Notes: a model not told the origin generated them from the letters alone. A stretch of 64,000 nucleotides of DNA from Streptomyces parvus (GCF_014648875.1 NZ_BMRY01000010.1:307077-371076), one strand, 5' to 3'; positions 24,868 to 34,090 are shown, counted from the stretch's first letter. Numbers and translations are program-made.

Positions 24868-25914
24868 CTACTTCGTGGCGCCGGCCAGGCCCAGGGCGTA
24901 CTCCGGCCACCAGTCGCCGGCCTTCGGGCCGCCCTTGCAGTCGCCGTCGGACTCACCGGGGCGCTTGATCCACAGATAGGCGTCGACCAGCTGGTCGCCG
25001 GTCTGCGTGGTCGGGGCCTCGCCCAGGGCGCGGCCCGGGGGGTTGCACCAGCTCTCGGCGGGGTCGCCGCCCGTGTAGGGGCCGTTGCCGTTGCGGCTGG
25101 TGTCGATGACGAAGGGCTTGTTGCCGATCTTCTCCGACAGCTTCTTGCCGAACTCCGTGGAGACGGCCGTGGTCTGGAAGTTGGAGACGTTGAGCGAGAA
25201 GCCGTCGGCCTCGGCGATCCCGGCCCGCTGGAGCGGCTGGAACAGGGCGTCGGGCGACTGCCAGCCGGCGTTGCCCGCGTCCAGGTAGACCTTGGTGGCG
25301 GGCTGCTGCTTCAGCCGCTGGATGGCGCCCTTGAGGAGGTCGTAGCGCTCCTCGTGGAACTCCTGGGGCGTGCAGCCGTCGACGAGGTGGAGCAGGGCGT
25401 CCGGCTCCAGGATCACGGTGGCGCTGCGGTCCCCGATGCCCTTGGCGACACCGTCCAGCCAGGAGCGGTAGGCGTTGCCGTCGGCGGCGCCGCCCTTGGA
25501 GAACTGGCCGCAGTCGCGGTGCGGGATGTTGTAGAGGACGAGCAGGGCGTCCCGGTCGGCAGCGGCGGCGGCCTCGGTGATGCCCCGCACCTGGGACTCC
25601 GGGTTGTCCGGGGTGACCCACTCGCCGACCGGCTGCTGCGCGATCTTCCGGATCAGCGCCGCCTTCTCGTCGTCGCCGTCCTCGGTGTACGCGGCGACCT
25701 GGCGGGCCGCGTTGCCGTCGGGGTTGACCCAGTACGGATCCTTGTCCTTGGGCTGCTGTTCGACGGTCGGGGCGCTCTTCTTGTCGCCGCCGTCCCCGTC
25801 TCCGGAGCAGCCCGCCAGCAGCAGGGCCGCCCCGAGCGCCACCGCCGCACCGGTCGTCCGCAGGCCCGCCACGCGCCTGCGCGTCCGGGACCGGCCGGTG
25901 TAACTGCCGTACAT
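24868..25914 (-). CDS. cslZ: GH6 endoglucanase-type lipoprotein CslZ
   Basis: A 348-residue lipoprotein (lipobox LLLAGC near residue 37) with a GH6 domain. It contains NIPHRDCGQ, the catalytic-acid motif VILEPDALLH, LDAGNAGW, VIDTSRNGNGPY and WCNPPGRALG, all canonical GH6 blocks. It hydrolyses beta-1,4-glucan, and its position convergent with cslA-glxA is as in S. coelicolor SCO2838. ATG 25914 is chosen because AAGGGGGAG lies 5-10 nt upstream; a longer form from 25953 would add 13 residues. Confidence 0.9.
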   Translation of the reverse strand: MYGSYTGRSRTRRRVAGLRTTGAAVALGAALLLAGCSGDGDGGDKKSAPTVEQQPKDKDPYWVNPDGNAARQVAAYTEDGDDEKAALIRKIAQQPVGEWVTPDNPESQVRGITEAAAAADRDALLVLYNIPHRDCGQFSKGGAADGNAYRSWLDGVAKGIGDRSATVILEPDALLHLVDGCTPQEFHEERYDLLKGAIQRLKQQPATKVYLDAGNAGWQSPDALFQPLQRAGIAEADGFSLNVSNFQTTAVSTEFGKKLSEKIGNKPFVIDTSRNGNGPYTGGDPAESWCNPPGRALGEAPTTQTGDQLVDAYLWIKRPGESDGDCKGGPKAGDWWPEYALGLAGATK

Positions 25915-26258
25915 CCACTCCCCCTTGGGTGCACTGCCTGCACTGTTCGTCATCGGTTACGCCGATGTGCTGCCGGTCCGTTCCATCCTGGCACAGCGGC
26001 CGGGCGTCCACGCTTCCCCCCGTACAACGCGCGTACCCGGGCACCGGTTCCGGACATCCTGTTCGAAAGCCGGTCATCCGCCCGGCCGGTCCCCCTACAG
26101 TGGCGAGGACCGGAGCCTTTCCCACCGCACCGACCTCCCGTACCGCGCCGGGCGACTCCCGCGGCCGGGCGCACGCGGTCGAGGACCGGCCCGGCGGGCG
26201 CGCCCCGCGAGAGGCGGCCTGCCGGGCCGGGGTTGAAGGTGTGAACGTGTCGCGGCGG
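25915..26258. other. Intergenic region upstream of cslZ
   Basis: This 344-bp gap separates two minus-strand genes and must contain the cslZ promoter. The ORFs crossing it are high-GC shadows without family resemblance or ribosome-binding sites. No repeat or clear operator is visible. Confidence 0.5.
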
Positions 26259-26984
26259 TCAGCCGCGGCCGTGGGCCACCGCCCGGGCGCGTTCCCCGCC
26301 GTCCTCCGCCGTGTCCGGCACGCCCCGCGCGCCGGTGAGGTAGGCGGAGACGACCACGTTCGCCGTGTAGGAGCGGGTCTTGTGGTCGTACGTCCCCCCG
26401 CAGGTGATCAGCCGCAGTTCGGCCCGGCCGTCCTCGCGGGGCCCGTACGCCTTCTGCGCGTCGAAGCGTGTCCGGGTGACGAGCTGGACGTCGTCCACGG
26501 TGAACTCGGCGACGCTGCCGTCGGTCCGGGTGACCTCGATGCGGGCGCCCGGCTTCACCGCGCTGAGCCCGTAGAAGACGGCGGGCTTGGTGTCGGTGTC
26601 GACATGGCCGACGAACAGGGCCGCGCCCTTCGCCCCGGGCCGGGTGCCGTCGCCGTACCAGCCGGCGGTCCTCGGCATCCCGTACGGGGGCGGGTCGATG
26701 GCCCCGTCACCGTCGAGGCCGCGTGCGACGACGGGGGCCTCGATCCCGACGGAGGGGACCTCGACGCGCTCGGGGGCGGCCCCGTCTAGCGGGTCGTGGG
26801 CCGGGGGCAGCGAGGCCCCGAAGGGGCGGCCGACCGCGGCCACGTCGCCGGTGGTGGGGCCCGACAGGCCGCCGAGCCCGCCGCCGGCCTCCTTGCCCCA
26901 GAGCCACAGGCCGAGCAGCAGCACGGCCCAGGTCACTCCGGTGAGCAGTCGCCCGTTGCCTGCCGGGCGGTCCGGGGCTCCCAT
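26259..26984 (-). CDS. Class F sortase
   Basis: A 241-residue protein with one N-terminal transmembrane helix (about 13-30), a linker and a sortase beta-barrel. The conserved His is in FVGHVDTD, the catalytic Cys in LRLITCGG and the Arg in HKTRSYTANVVV, in the correct order. Class F sortases are housekeeping-like transpeptidases of actinobacteria whose substrates are poorly known. It starts 1 bp after the stop of the preceding exported protein, so the two form an operon. A candidate LAXTG substrate elsewhere in the window is at 37017-38108. Confidence 0.9.
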   Translation of the reverse strand: MGAPDRPAGNGRLLTGVTWAVLLLGLWLWGKEAGGGLGGLSGPTTGDVAAVGRPFGASLPPAHDPLDGAAPERVEVPSVGIEAPVVARGLDGDGAIDPPPYGMPRTAGWYGDGTRPGAKGAALFVGHVDTDTKPAVFYGLSAVKPGARIEVTRTDGSVAEFTVDDVQLVTRTRFDAQKAYGPREDGRAELRLITCGGTYDHKTRSYTANVVVSAYLTGARGVPDTAEDGGERARAVAHGRG

Positions 26985-26985
26985 G

Positions 26986-27543
26986 TCAGCTGCCGGCCGG
27001 GCCGCGACGCCGGCGCGAGCTGCGCAGGGCGACGGCGACGGCCGCGACGGCGGCGAGCACCAGGCCGATCACCGGGTGCCGGGTGCCGGGGCCCTGGTCC
27101 TCGGCGGACCGTTCGGCGAGGGTGGCGGTGCCTCCGCCGCCCGCCTTGACGGGTGCGGCTGGCGAGGGCCGGTTGTGGTGGATGACGGTGAGGGTGCCGG
27201 TGGCCTTGCCGTCGCTGTCCTCGCACGTCACCCAGACGTCGTAGGAGCGGGGTTCGGCGTCGGACCGGATCCGGGCTTCCGCGAAGAGGCCTTTGTCGTC
27301 GGCCGGGCGGAAGTGGGCGACCGAGGTGAAGGCGTCGGAGTTGCCCTTGGCGCGGCGGCCCTTGCCGCAGACGTCGACCCACAGTTCCACCTGCCCGCCG
27401 GGGGCGATCGTGGACGGGGTGACCGAGACGGTGCCGGTGCGCCGGTCTTCGTCCCCGGCCGGGGCGGCCAGCGCGACGGGGGCGGGCACGGCTATGAGCG
27501 CGGCCGCCGCCGCGGCACAGAACGTGAGGGGTGTGGAACGCAT
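26986..27543 (-). CDS. Exported C-terminally anchored protein of the sortase operon
   Basis: A 185-residue protein with a signal peptide (about 1-27), an Ig-like or adhesin-like beta-rich domain (VSVTPSTIAPGGQVELWVDVCG ... VWVTCEDSDG) with two cysteines that may form a disulfide, a Gly-rich linker, a C-terminal transmembrane helix and an Arg-rich tail (SSRRRRG). No LPXTG or LAXTG motif precedes the helix, so it is probably membrane-anchored rather than a sortase substrate. It is translated just before the class F sortase. Its ribosome-binding site lies partly inside a hairpin. Confidence 0.8.
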   Translation of the reverse strand: MRSTPLTFCAAAAAALIAVPAPVALAAPAGDEDRRTGTVSVTPSTIAPGGQVELWVDVCGKGRRAKGNSDAFTSVAHFRPADDKGLFAEARIRSDAEPRSYDVWVTCEDSDGKATGTLTVIHHNRPSPAAPVKAGGGGTATLAERSAEDQGPGTRHPVIGLVLAAVAAVAVALRSSRRRRGPAGS

Positions 27544-27544
27544 C

Positions 27545-27569
27545 GTGAACCTCCTACGGGAAGGTTCAC
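27545..27569 (-). promoter_or_regulatory. Hairpin overlapping the ribosome-binding site
   Basis: A perfect 8-bp inverted repeat (GTGAACCT / AGGTTCAC) with a 9-nt loop ends one base before the ATG at 27543. The AGGAGG sequence lies partly in the loop and partly in the 3' arm, so folding would limit ribosome access. Confidence 0.45.
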
Positions 27570-27586
27570 GGCTGCGGTGGCGGCCC

Positions 27587-27622
27587 GCATCCGCAGTCCT
27601 CCATTCGGGCGACTGCGGATGC
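27587..27622 (-). terminator. Terminator of the NagD-like gene
   Basis: A perfect 12-bp stem (GCATCCGCAGTC and complement) with a 12-nt loop starts 12 bp after the stop codon at 27635. Confidence 0.85.
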
Positions 27623-27634
27623 GCTCCGCTCAGG

Positions 27635-28459
27635 TCAGTCGCGGTCCCCCGCGGTGGGCTGGTCGGCCTGGTCCGGCAGCTCGACGAGGCTGACCAGGTC
27701 GGCGATGGACTCCACGACGTGGGACGGGCCGAACGGGTAGCGGTCGATGTCGGCGACGGTGGTGAGCCCGGTGAGCACCAGGAAGGTCTGCATGCCCGCT
27801 TCGAGGCCCGCCAGGACGTCGGTGTCCATCCGGTCGCCGATCATGGCGCTGGTCTCGGAGTGCGCGCCGATGGCGTTCAGCCCGGTCCGCATCATCAGGG
27901 GGTTGGGCTTGCCCGCGAAGTACGGGTCCTTGCCGGTGGCCTTGGTGATGAGGGCGGCGACGGAGCCGGTGGCGGGCAGCGGTCCCTCGGCGGACGGGCC
28001 GGTCTCGTCGGGGTTGGTGCAGATGAAGCGGGCGCCCGCGTTGATCAGCCGGATCGCCTTGGTGAGCGCCTCGAAGCTGTACGTGCGGGTCTCGCCGAGC
28101 ACCACGTAGTCCGGGTCGTGGTCGGTGAGGACGTACCCGATGTCGTGCAGGGCGGTGGTGAGGCCGGCCTCGCCGATGACGTACGCCGTGCCGCCGGGGC
28201 GCTGGTCGTCCAGGAACTGGGCGGTGGCGAGCGCGGAGGTCCAGATGTTCTCCACGGGCACGTCCAGGCCCATGCGCTTCAGCCGGGCGTGCAGGTCGCG
28301 CGCGGTGTAGATGGAGTTGTTGGTGAGGACGAGGAAGGGCAGCCCGGAATCCCGCAGCCGCTTGATGAAGGCATCGGCGCCGGGGATGGGGGTGCCCTCG
28401 TGGATGAGGACGCCGTCCATGTCGGTGAGCCAGGAAGTGATGGGCTTGCGCTCTGCCAT
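27635..28459 (-). CDS. HAD-IIA family phosphatase (NagD-like)
   Basis: A 274-residue cytoplasmic HAD hydrolase. Motif I is DMDGVL (Asp nucleophile), motif II LTNNS, motif III is a Lys in AGKPNPLMM and motif IV is GDRMDTDV; the C2A cap lies between motifs II and III. NagD-type enzymes dephosphorylate nucleotide monophosphates or sugar phosphates; no specific substrate is indicated. It is flanked by terminators on both sides, so it is monocistronic. Confidence 0.9.
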   Translation of the reverse strand: MAERKPITSWLTDMDGVLIHEGTPIPGADAFIKRLRDSGLPFLVLTNNSIYTARDLHARLKRMGLDVPVENIWTSALATAQFLDDQRPGGTAYVIGEAGLTTALHDIGYVLTDHDPDYVVLGETRTYSFEALTKAIRLINAGARFICTNPDETGPSAEGPLPATGSVAALITKATGKDPYFAGKPNPLMMRTGLNAIGAHSETSAMIGDRMDTDVLAGLEAGMQTFLVLTGLTTVADIDRYPFGPSHVVESIADLVSLVELPDQADQPTAGDRD

Positions 28460-28488
28460 GTGTCGGGACTCCTGCCGTACGCACTGCG

Positions 28489-28530
28489 TGCTGGGGGTGC
28501 CCGGACCACGCCGTCCCGGCACCCCCAGCA
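28489..28530 (-). terminator. Terminator of the phosphodiesterase-like gene
   Basis: A perfect 13-bp stem (TGCTGGGGGTGCC and complement) with a 16-nt loop begins 4 bp after the stop at 28534. Confidence 0.9.
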
Positions 28531-28533
28531 TAA

Positions 28534-30069
28534 TTACGAGGTGGTGACCTTGACCCCGTCGATCACCCAGTACCAGTTGTTGCTGCCGGTGTAGTGGAAC
28601 CGGAAGCTGACGTTGGCGGCCCCGGACGGGACGTTCAGGGTCAGGCTCTGGGGCTGCGAGATCACGTCGGCGGTGTAGCGCTTCACCTCGACGGGTGTTC
28701 CGCCGTTCCAGGAGGCGAGGATGCGGGCGCTCTGGCTGCCCTCCTGGCGGTAGAGGGTGGTGAGGCCGAGGGTGACGGTGGACTTGCCCGCGACGGCGTA
28801 CGCCGGGGTGACGAGCGTGGAGTCGTACGGTCCGGAGGACGCCTTGTCGTCCCACTCGTCGGAGTCGGCCACCGCGAAGACCCCACGCGAGCGGACGTTC
28901 AGCTCCCGGGACTGGTCGCGCTGGCTGCGGCTCCAGAACTCGTCGGTGGCGAAGGTCCAGCCGCGCCACTCGGTGACGCCCCCGGTGCCCATCGCGGAGT
29001 TCACGACGGACCAGCCGCTGGGCGCGGTGTGGGTCCAGCCGAGGACGCCCGCCGGGATGCCGGTCTCGTCGACGCGGGCGGACAGGGCGGGGTGGAGGGC
29101 TTCGAACGGGTCGGTGGAGCGTTCCTGGATCGGCTTGCCGTCCAGGCCCCAGGCCGGGTCGGGGACGATGCCGAGCTGCTTGAAGACGGTGGCGGCGACG
29201 TCCACGAGCCGGGTGTCGGCGGGGCGGGCGCCGGCCGCGATGCCCGGCCCCTGGGCGAGGACGAAGGTGCGCCGTTCCTCGATCGCGCTGCCGCCGTGGC
29301 CGCCGGAGTCGGTGTGGCCGTGGTCGGTGGTGACGATGATCGTCCAGCGTTCGGTGGCGTACGAGGGCCGGGCCCTGATCGCGGCGAGGAGGCGGCCGAG
29401 GAAGCCGTCCTGGACGGCGATGGCCTGACGGTAGGCGGCGCCGGCGGCCCCGGAGTTGTGGCCGGCGATGTCGGTCTGGCCGAAGTAGACGAAGAGCACG
29501 TCCGGGTTCTGGTTCCGGAGGATCGACTCGGTCTCGGCGGCGATGGTGGCGTCGTGGCCGGTGTAGCCGTCGCGGTCGCCGTCGAGGACGAGCTTGGCGT
29601 CGGCGCCCGGGGTGACGGTGCCCTGGGCGTCCAGGGGCTTCCAGTCGACGGCGGCGTAGGTGGAGAGCTGGGGGCGGACCTGGGCGAGGCGGGCGAGGAA
29701 GCCGGGGTACCGGGCGTAGTTCTTCCCGGCGAAGGAGTTCTCCTTGACGCCGTGCTTGTCGGGCCAGACGCCGGTGGAGATCGTCGACCAGCCGGGGCCG
29801 GACGAGGTGGCGGCCATCGGGTTGGCGTACAGCAGGGAGGTGCCGTACGTCCCGTTCGCCATCATCGACGTGAGGTGCGGGGCGTCGGCGGCGGCGATGA
29901 CGTCGTGGCGCAGCCCGTCCATGCCGACGACGAGCACCTTGTCCTTGCTGGTGCCGTTCGGGAGCGTGGGCGCGGCATGGGCGGTGGTGGCGGTGGCGAG
30001 CGGGGCGACGGCGGCTGCCGTGGCCGCGGCGGCGGTGGTGGCGAGTACGGAGCGTCGGGACAGGGACAC
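28534..30069 (-). CDS. Secreted alkaline-phosphatase-superfamily phosphodiesterase
   Basis: A 511-residue protein with a Tat-type signal (SRRSVLATT, then an Ala-rich run) and a nucleotide-pyrophosphatase/phosphodiesterase-like domain. VVGMDGLRHDV carries the first metal-ligand Asp, SSGPGWSTISTG contains the nucleophile Ser or Thr, VYFGQTDIAGHNSG and VTTDHGHTDSGGHGG carry further ligands. A C-terminal beta-rich domain of about 150 residues follows. Phosphonoacetate hydrolase belongs to the same superfamily. A putative operator matching that of the AEP operon lies upstream, so a role in organic phosphorus release is plausible. GTG 30069 is chosen for its GGAGG site. Confidence 0.8.
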   Translation of the reverse strand: MSLSRRSVLATTAAAATAAAVAPLATATTAHAAPTLPNGTSKDKVLVVGMDGLRHDVIAAADAPHLTSMMANGTYGTSLLYANPMAATSSGPGWSTISTGVWPDKHGVKENSFAGKNYARYPGFLARLAQVRPQLSTYAAVDWKPLDAQGTVTPGADAKLVLDGDRDGYTGHDATIAAETESILRNQNPDVLFVYFGQTDIAGHNSGAAGAAYRQAIAVQDGFLGRLLAAIRARPSYATERWTIIVTTDHGHTDSGGHGGSAIEERRTFVLAQGPGIAAGARPADTRLVDVAATVFKQLGIVPDPAWGLDGKPIQERSTDPFEALHPALSARVDETGIPAGVLGWTHTAPSGWSVVNSAMGTGGVTEWRGWTFATDEFWSRSQRDQSRELNVRSRGVFAVADSDEWDDKASSGPYDSTLVTPAYAVAGKSTVTLGLTTLYRQEGSQSARILASWNGGTPVEVKRYTADVISQPQSLTLNVPSGAANVSFRFHYTGSNNWYWVIDGVKVTTS

Positions 30070-30123
30070 GTGATCCTCCAGGGAGAGGGCGGGCCGAGCG
30101 GGCACGGGACGTGAACTGCCTTC

Positions 30124-30135
30124 TGGACCAGACCC
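30124..30135. promoter_or_regulatory. UTRA/GntR-type operator candidate, phosphodiesterase promoter
   Basis: TGGACCAGACCC matches 9 of 12 positions of the HutC/PhnF-type consensus TGGTCTAGACCA. The extended match CCAGACCCGTTA (30128-30139) recurs exactly at 36010-36021 in the AEP-operon promoter. The site lies 55 bp upstream of the start codon. Confidence 0.55.
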
Positions 30136-30203
30136 GTTACTCTTACGAGATATCCGGGCCGGGTCCAGACGTTCGCAGGGATCCGTGGCCGAGAGGTGGC
30201 CGG

Positions 30204-31259
30204 TCAGCTTCCGGTGGCCGACTTCCAGGCGTCGATGTACGTGTCCAGGTTGGCGCCGATGTCCGCCCAGTCGGGCTCGAAGATCTCCACGCCCTCCATC
30301 AGCCCGGCCAGTTCGACGGCGTTGGCGTCGGTGGCCTTGACGTCCTTGCGGGCGGCGAAGCCCCCGCCGACGGCGCTGACGTCGCGCTGGGCCTGCTCGG
30401 AGAGCATGAAGTCGAGCAGCTTCTTGCCGTTCTCGCTGTGCGGGGCCTTCGCGACGAGTCCGGCCGCGTAGGGGAGAGCGAAGCTGGTGGGCTTTCCGTC
30501 GCCCTTGGCGGGGAACCAGATGGAGAGGTTGGGCATGTCCTTGGACTGGGCGAAGTTCATCTGGACGTCCCCGTTGGCGACGAGGAGTTCACCCTTGTCG
30601 ACCTTGGGGGCGAGCTTGCCGGTGGAGGCGGACGGGCCGACGTTGTTGGTCTGGAGCTTCTTCAGGTAGGCCATGGCGGGCTCCTTTCCGCCGAAGTCGT
30701 GCATGGCCTTGATGAGGACGGCGGTGCCGTCGCCCGCGACGCCGGGTGTGGAGTACTGGACCTTCTCCTTGTAGGCGGGGTCGAGCAGCTCCTCCCAGGT
30801 GCGGGGCGGGGTCTTCAGCTCCTTCTTGTTGTGGATGAAGCCGAAGTAGTTGTTCACGACGGAGGTCCACTTGCCGTCGGCGGCCCGGTCGGCGCCGTCG
30901 ACCTGGTCGGCGCCCTTGGGCTCGTACGCCGCCAACAGGCCTTTCTTGTCGGCCTGCTGGATGAAGGGCGGGAGGGTGACGAGGACGTCGGCCTGGGTGT
31001 TGGACTTCTCGCGGGCGGCGCGCTGCACCATCTCGCCGGAGCCGCCCTCGACGTACTTCACGGTGATGCCGGTCTGCTTCTCGAAGTCCTTGAAGACCTT
31101 GTCGTACCAGCCGTCGCCGTTCTCGCCCTTCAGGCCGTCGGCGCTGTAGACGGTGACGGACTTGGCGTCGGACGCGGCGGAGGAGCCGCCGCAGGCGGTG
31201 AGGGTGAGGGCGGTGAGGCCGGCCAGGGGGAGGGCGAGGGTGCGGGCGGGGCTGCGCAT
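30204..31259 (-). CDS. 2-Aminoethylphosphonate-type ABC transporter binding lipoprotein
   Basis: A 351-residue iron/phosphonate-type solute-binding protein with signal and lipobox LTLTAC. The sequence (VTVYSADGLKGE, GWYDKVFKDFEKQTGI, VNNYFGFIHNKKEL, GDVQMNFAQSKDMPN) follows the AEP-binding PhnS-like pattern. It is the last gene of a minus-strand operon with two permeases, an ATPase, a phosphonatase-like hydrolase and an FAD oxidoreductase, which supports phosphonate uptake. ATG 31259 has GGAG about 10 nt upstream; an ATG at 31280 is possible. Confidence 0.8.
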   Translation of the reverse strand: MRSPARTLALPLAGLTALTLTACGGSSAASDAKSVTVYSADGLKGENGDGWYDKVFKDFEKQTGITVKYVEGGSGEMVQRAAREKSNTQADVLVTLPPFIQQADKKGLLAAYEPKGADQVDGADRAADGKWTSVVNNYFGFIHNKKELKTPPRTWEELLDPAYKEKVQYSTPGVAGDGTAVLIKAMHDFGGKEPAMAYLKKLQTNNVGPSASTGKLAPKVDKGELLVANGDVQMNFAQSKDMPNLSIWFPAKGDGKPTSFALPYAAGLVAKAPHSENGKKLLDFMLSEQAQRDVSAVGGGFAARKDVKATDANAVELAGLMEGVEIFEPDWADIGANLDTYIDAWKSATGS

Positions 31260-31291
31260 GAGGATTCTCCGGGAGGTCATGGTGGTGGGGA

Positions 31292-32089
31292 TCAGCGGTA
31301 GGAGGCGCGGGTCCGGATGCGGGAGACGGCGGCCAGGACGAGGAGCGTCGACGTCATCAGGACCACGGCGAGGGCGGCGCCGGTGAAGAGGGAGCCCCGG
31401 TCGGTGGCGGCGAAGATCTGCACCGGCAGCGGGGTCCAGTCCGGCGGGTAGAGCATCATCGTGGCGCTCAACTCCCCCATGGACAGGGCGAAGCAGAGCC
31501 CGACGGCCGAGGTGAGCGAGGGCAGCAGCAGCGGCAGCTTCACCCGCCACAGAACGCGGGCGGGGCTCGCGCCGAGACCGGCGGCGGCCTGTTCGTACAT
31601 CGGGTCCAGACGGCGTACGGCGGCGGCGACCGACTGGTGGGCGAAGGCGGTGACGAGGACGGTGTGGGCGAGGATCACGATCCACCGTGTCCCGTTGAGC
31701 AGCACGGGCGGTTGGCTGTAGGCCACCAGCACCGCGAGTCCGACGACCACCGAGGGCACGGCGACCGGCAGGATGAACAGGGCGTCCACGAAGCGCTTTC
31801 CGCGGTTGCGGAGAGAGGCGGCGGCGAGCGCGGCCCAGCCGCCGAGGGTGAGGGCCAGCACGCTCGCGGCGAGAGCGGTGACGAGGCTCGTGGTCAGCGC
31901 CCGGAGCGAGTCGCCGCTCGTCGCGGCGGCGTAGCGCTCGACGGTGGGCCCGGAGGGGAAGGCCCCGGACCAGTTCGTGGCGAGGGACGCGGCGAGGATG
32001 ACGAGCAGCGGCACCGCGAACAGCGGGACGAAGAGGAGCAGGAAGACGGCCCAGGTGGCCCACTTCCCGGCCCTGCTATGCACCAGCAC
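31292..32089 (-). CDS. AEP ABC transporter permease 2
   Basis: A 265-residue inner-membrane permease with about six helices and an EAA loop (YEQAAAGLGASPARVLWRVKLPLL). It overlaps the preceding permease gene by 14 nt, so translation is coupled, and would pair with that permease. It resembles PhnV-type components. Confidence 0.85.
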   Translation of the reverse strand: MLVHSRAGKWATWAVFLLLFVPLFAVPLLVILAASLATNWSGAFPSGPTVERYAAATSGDSLRALTTSLVTALAASVLALTLGGWAALAAASLRNRGKRFVDALFILPVAVPSVVVGLAVLVAYSQPPVLLNGTRWIVILAHTVLVTAFAHQSVAAAVRRLDPMYEQAAAGLGASPARVLWRVKLPLLLPSLTSAVGLCFALSMGELSATMMLYPPDWTPLPVQIFAATDRGSLFTGAALAVVLMTSTLLVLAAVSRIRTRASYR

Positions 32090-32972
32090 GACGGCTCACC
32101 ACCCGGTAGAGGCTGTAAAGGCCCACGGAGATCGCGATGTTGACGACGGCGACGACGCAGGCGGCCGGGTAGTCCGACTCCAGGATCGCCTTGCTGTAGA
32201 CGAGCATCGGCAGCGTGGTGACATCCTTCGCCCCGGTGAACAGGACGATCCCGAACTCGTTGAGGCACATCACCAGCACGAGGCTGCCGCCCGCCGCGAG
32301 GGCGGGGAGCGCCTCGGGCAGGATGACCTGCCGGATGACGCGCAGCGGCCCCGCGCCGAGCGAGGACGCCACCTCCAGCTGCCCGGTGTCGAGTTGGGAG
32401 AACGCGGCGAGCAGCGGGCGCATCACGAACGGCGTGAAGTAGGTGATCTCGGCGAGCAGGACGCCCCAGGGGGTGGTCAGGAAGTGGAAGGGCCCGTCGG
32501 CCGCCCCGGTGACGTCGGTCCAGAGCCCGTTGGCCATGCCGACCGAGCCGTAGATGAAGAGCAGGGCGAGCGTGATGAGGAAGGACGGGAAGGAGAGGAA
32601 GACGTCGACGAACCGGGCGACCGCCTTCCCGCCGGGAAACGGGACGAACGCGATGACCAGCGCGAGGACGAACCCGAGGACCAGACAGCCCACGGTCGAT
32701 CCGACGGCGAGCCACACGGTGGTGGTGAGCGCGTCGCGGAAGACCTCGGAGGCGAAGACGTCGGCGTACGGGTCGAGGGAGAGAGTGCCGCCGTCGTCCG
32801 GGGTGACGGACTGCTGAACGACGAGGGCCAGCGGATAGAGGAACGCGAGGGCGAGCACGGCGACGGGCGGCAGCGCCCAGACCCAGGCGGGGACGGACCG
32901 GGACCGCGTGGGGGCGGGAAAGGTGGCGGTGGGGCCTGTGGTGGTGGCAGTGGTGGTGGCGGTGGCGGTCAT
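32076..32972 (-). CDS. AEP ABC transporter permease 1
   Basis: A 298-residue permease. A Thr/Ala-rich N-terminus (1-25) precedes six helices, with an EAA-like loop (LEVASSLGAGPLRVIRQVILPEA). The ATG overlaps the ATPase stop (ATGA). A longer reading frame upstream is a shadow over the ATPase gene. It corresponds to PhnU-type components. Confidence 0.85.
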   Translation of the reverse strand: MTATATTTATTTGPTATFPAPTRSRSVPAWVWALPPVAVLALAFLYPLALVVQQSVTPDDGGTLSLDPYADVFASEVFRDALTTTVWLAVGSTVGCLVLGFVLALVIAFVPFPGGKAVARFVDVFLSFPSFLITLALLFIYGSVGMANGLWTDVTGAADGPFHFLTTPWGVLLAEITYFTPFVMRPLLAAFSQLDTGQLEVASSLGAGPLRVIRQVILPEALPALAAGGSLVLVMCLNEFGIVLFTGAKDVTTLPMLVYSKAILESDYPAACVVAVVNIAISVGLYSLYRVVSRRAGA

Positions 32973-34090
32973 GGGCTGCCCCCCGCCGGGTCTGATGCCG
33001 CCGCCCCCGCCCCCGCCGGGAGCAGCACCGCGTCCTCGGTGGCGAAGTGCAGGGTGACGGGGTCGCCGATGGCCGGGGGCTCGCGCAGTTCGCGGAGGTC
33101 GGCCATGACGTGGTGGCCGTCGACGTCGGCGTGGACGCGGTGGGTGGAGCCGCGCCACTGGACCTCGGTGACGCTGCCGGTGAGCGCGTTGGGCCCGTCG
33201 CCGAGGCCGACCAGGTGCGGCCGGACGCAGAGGGTGGCGGTGGCGCCGGGTGCGGCGGTGTCCGTGGGCACGGCCAGGGGACGGTCCCCGAGTTCGACGG
33301 CCCCCGCCCCGGCCACGGTGACCGGGAGGAGGTTGGCGTTGCCGACGAACGAGGCGGTGAACTCCGTACGGGGCCGGCGGTAGAGCTCCTCGGGGGTGCC
33401 GCAGTCCTGGAGCCGGGAGCGGTCCATGACGGCGATCCGGTCGGCGAGGGTGAGCGCCTCGACCTGGTCGTGGGTGACGTACAGGATGGAGACGTCGGGC
33501 AACTCGCGGTGCAGTCGGGCCAGTTCGGCGAGCATCCCGGAGCGGAGGCGGGCGTCGAGGGCGGAGAGCGGTTCGTCCAGGAGCAGTACGCCGGGCCGGA
33601 TGGCCAGCGCGCGGGCGATCGCGACGCGCTGCTGCTGGCCGCCGGAGAGTTCGCGGGGGTGGCGGTCGGCGTACGCGGCCATGCCGACGAGTTCGAGGAC
33701 CTCGGTGACCCGGCCGGGGATCTCGGCCTTCGGGGTGCGGTGGGCCTTGAGGCCGAAGGCCACGTTGTCCTTGACCTTGAGGTGCGGGAAGAGGGCGTAT
33801 TGCTGGACGACCATGCCGATGCCCCTGTGGTGGGGCGGGAGTTGCGTGACGTCCCGGCCGCCGAGGAACACCCGCCCGGCGGCGGGCCGGACGAACCCGG
33901 CGACGGCGCGCAGGGCGGTGGTCTTGCCGGAGCCGGAGGGCCCGAGGAGGGCCATGACCTCGCCGGGTTCGACGGTGAGGTCGAGCCGGTCGAGGACGAC
34001 GGTGCCGCCGTAGGAGACGGTGACGCCGTCGAAACGGATGCCGCTGGGGGCGGCGAGGGCGGCGGCTGCGCCAGGGGCGGGTGCGCTCAT
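32969..34090 (-). CDS. AEP ABC transporter ATP-binding protein
   Basis: A 373-residue ATPase of the spermidine/iron/phosphonate class: Walker A GPSGSGKTT (around residue 51), Q-loop VVQQYALFPH, signature LSGGQQQR, Walker B LLLDEPLSALD, and a C-terminal TOBE-like regulatory domain (about 240-355). It resembles PhnT. Its start overlaps the stop of the phosphonatase-like gene (ATGA). Confidence 0.88.
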   Translation of the reverse strand: MSAPAPGAAAALAAPSGIRFDGVTVSYGGTVVLDRLDLTVEPGEVMALLGPSGSGKTTALRAVAGFVRPAAGRVFLGGRDVTQLPPHHRGIGMVVQQYALFPHLKVKDNVAFGLKAHRTPKAEIPGRVTEVLELVGMAAYADRHPRELSGGQQQRVAIARALAIRPGVLLLDEPLSALDARLRSGMLAELARLHRELPDVSILYVTHDQVEALTLADRIAVMDRSRLQDCGTPEELYRRPRTEFTASFVGNANLLPVTVAGAGAVELGDRPLAVPTDTAAPGATATLCVRPHLVGLGDGPNALTGSVTEVQWRGSTHRVHADVDGHHVMADLRELREPPAIGDPVTLHFATEDAVLLPAGAGAAASDPAGGSP

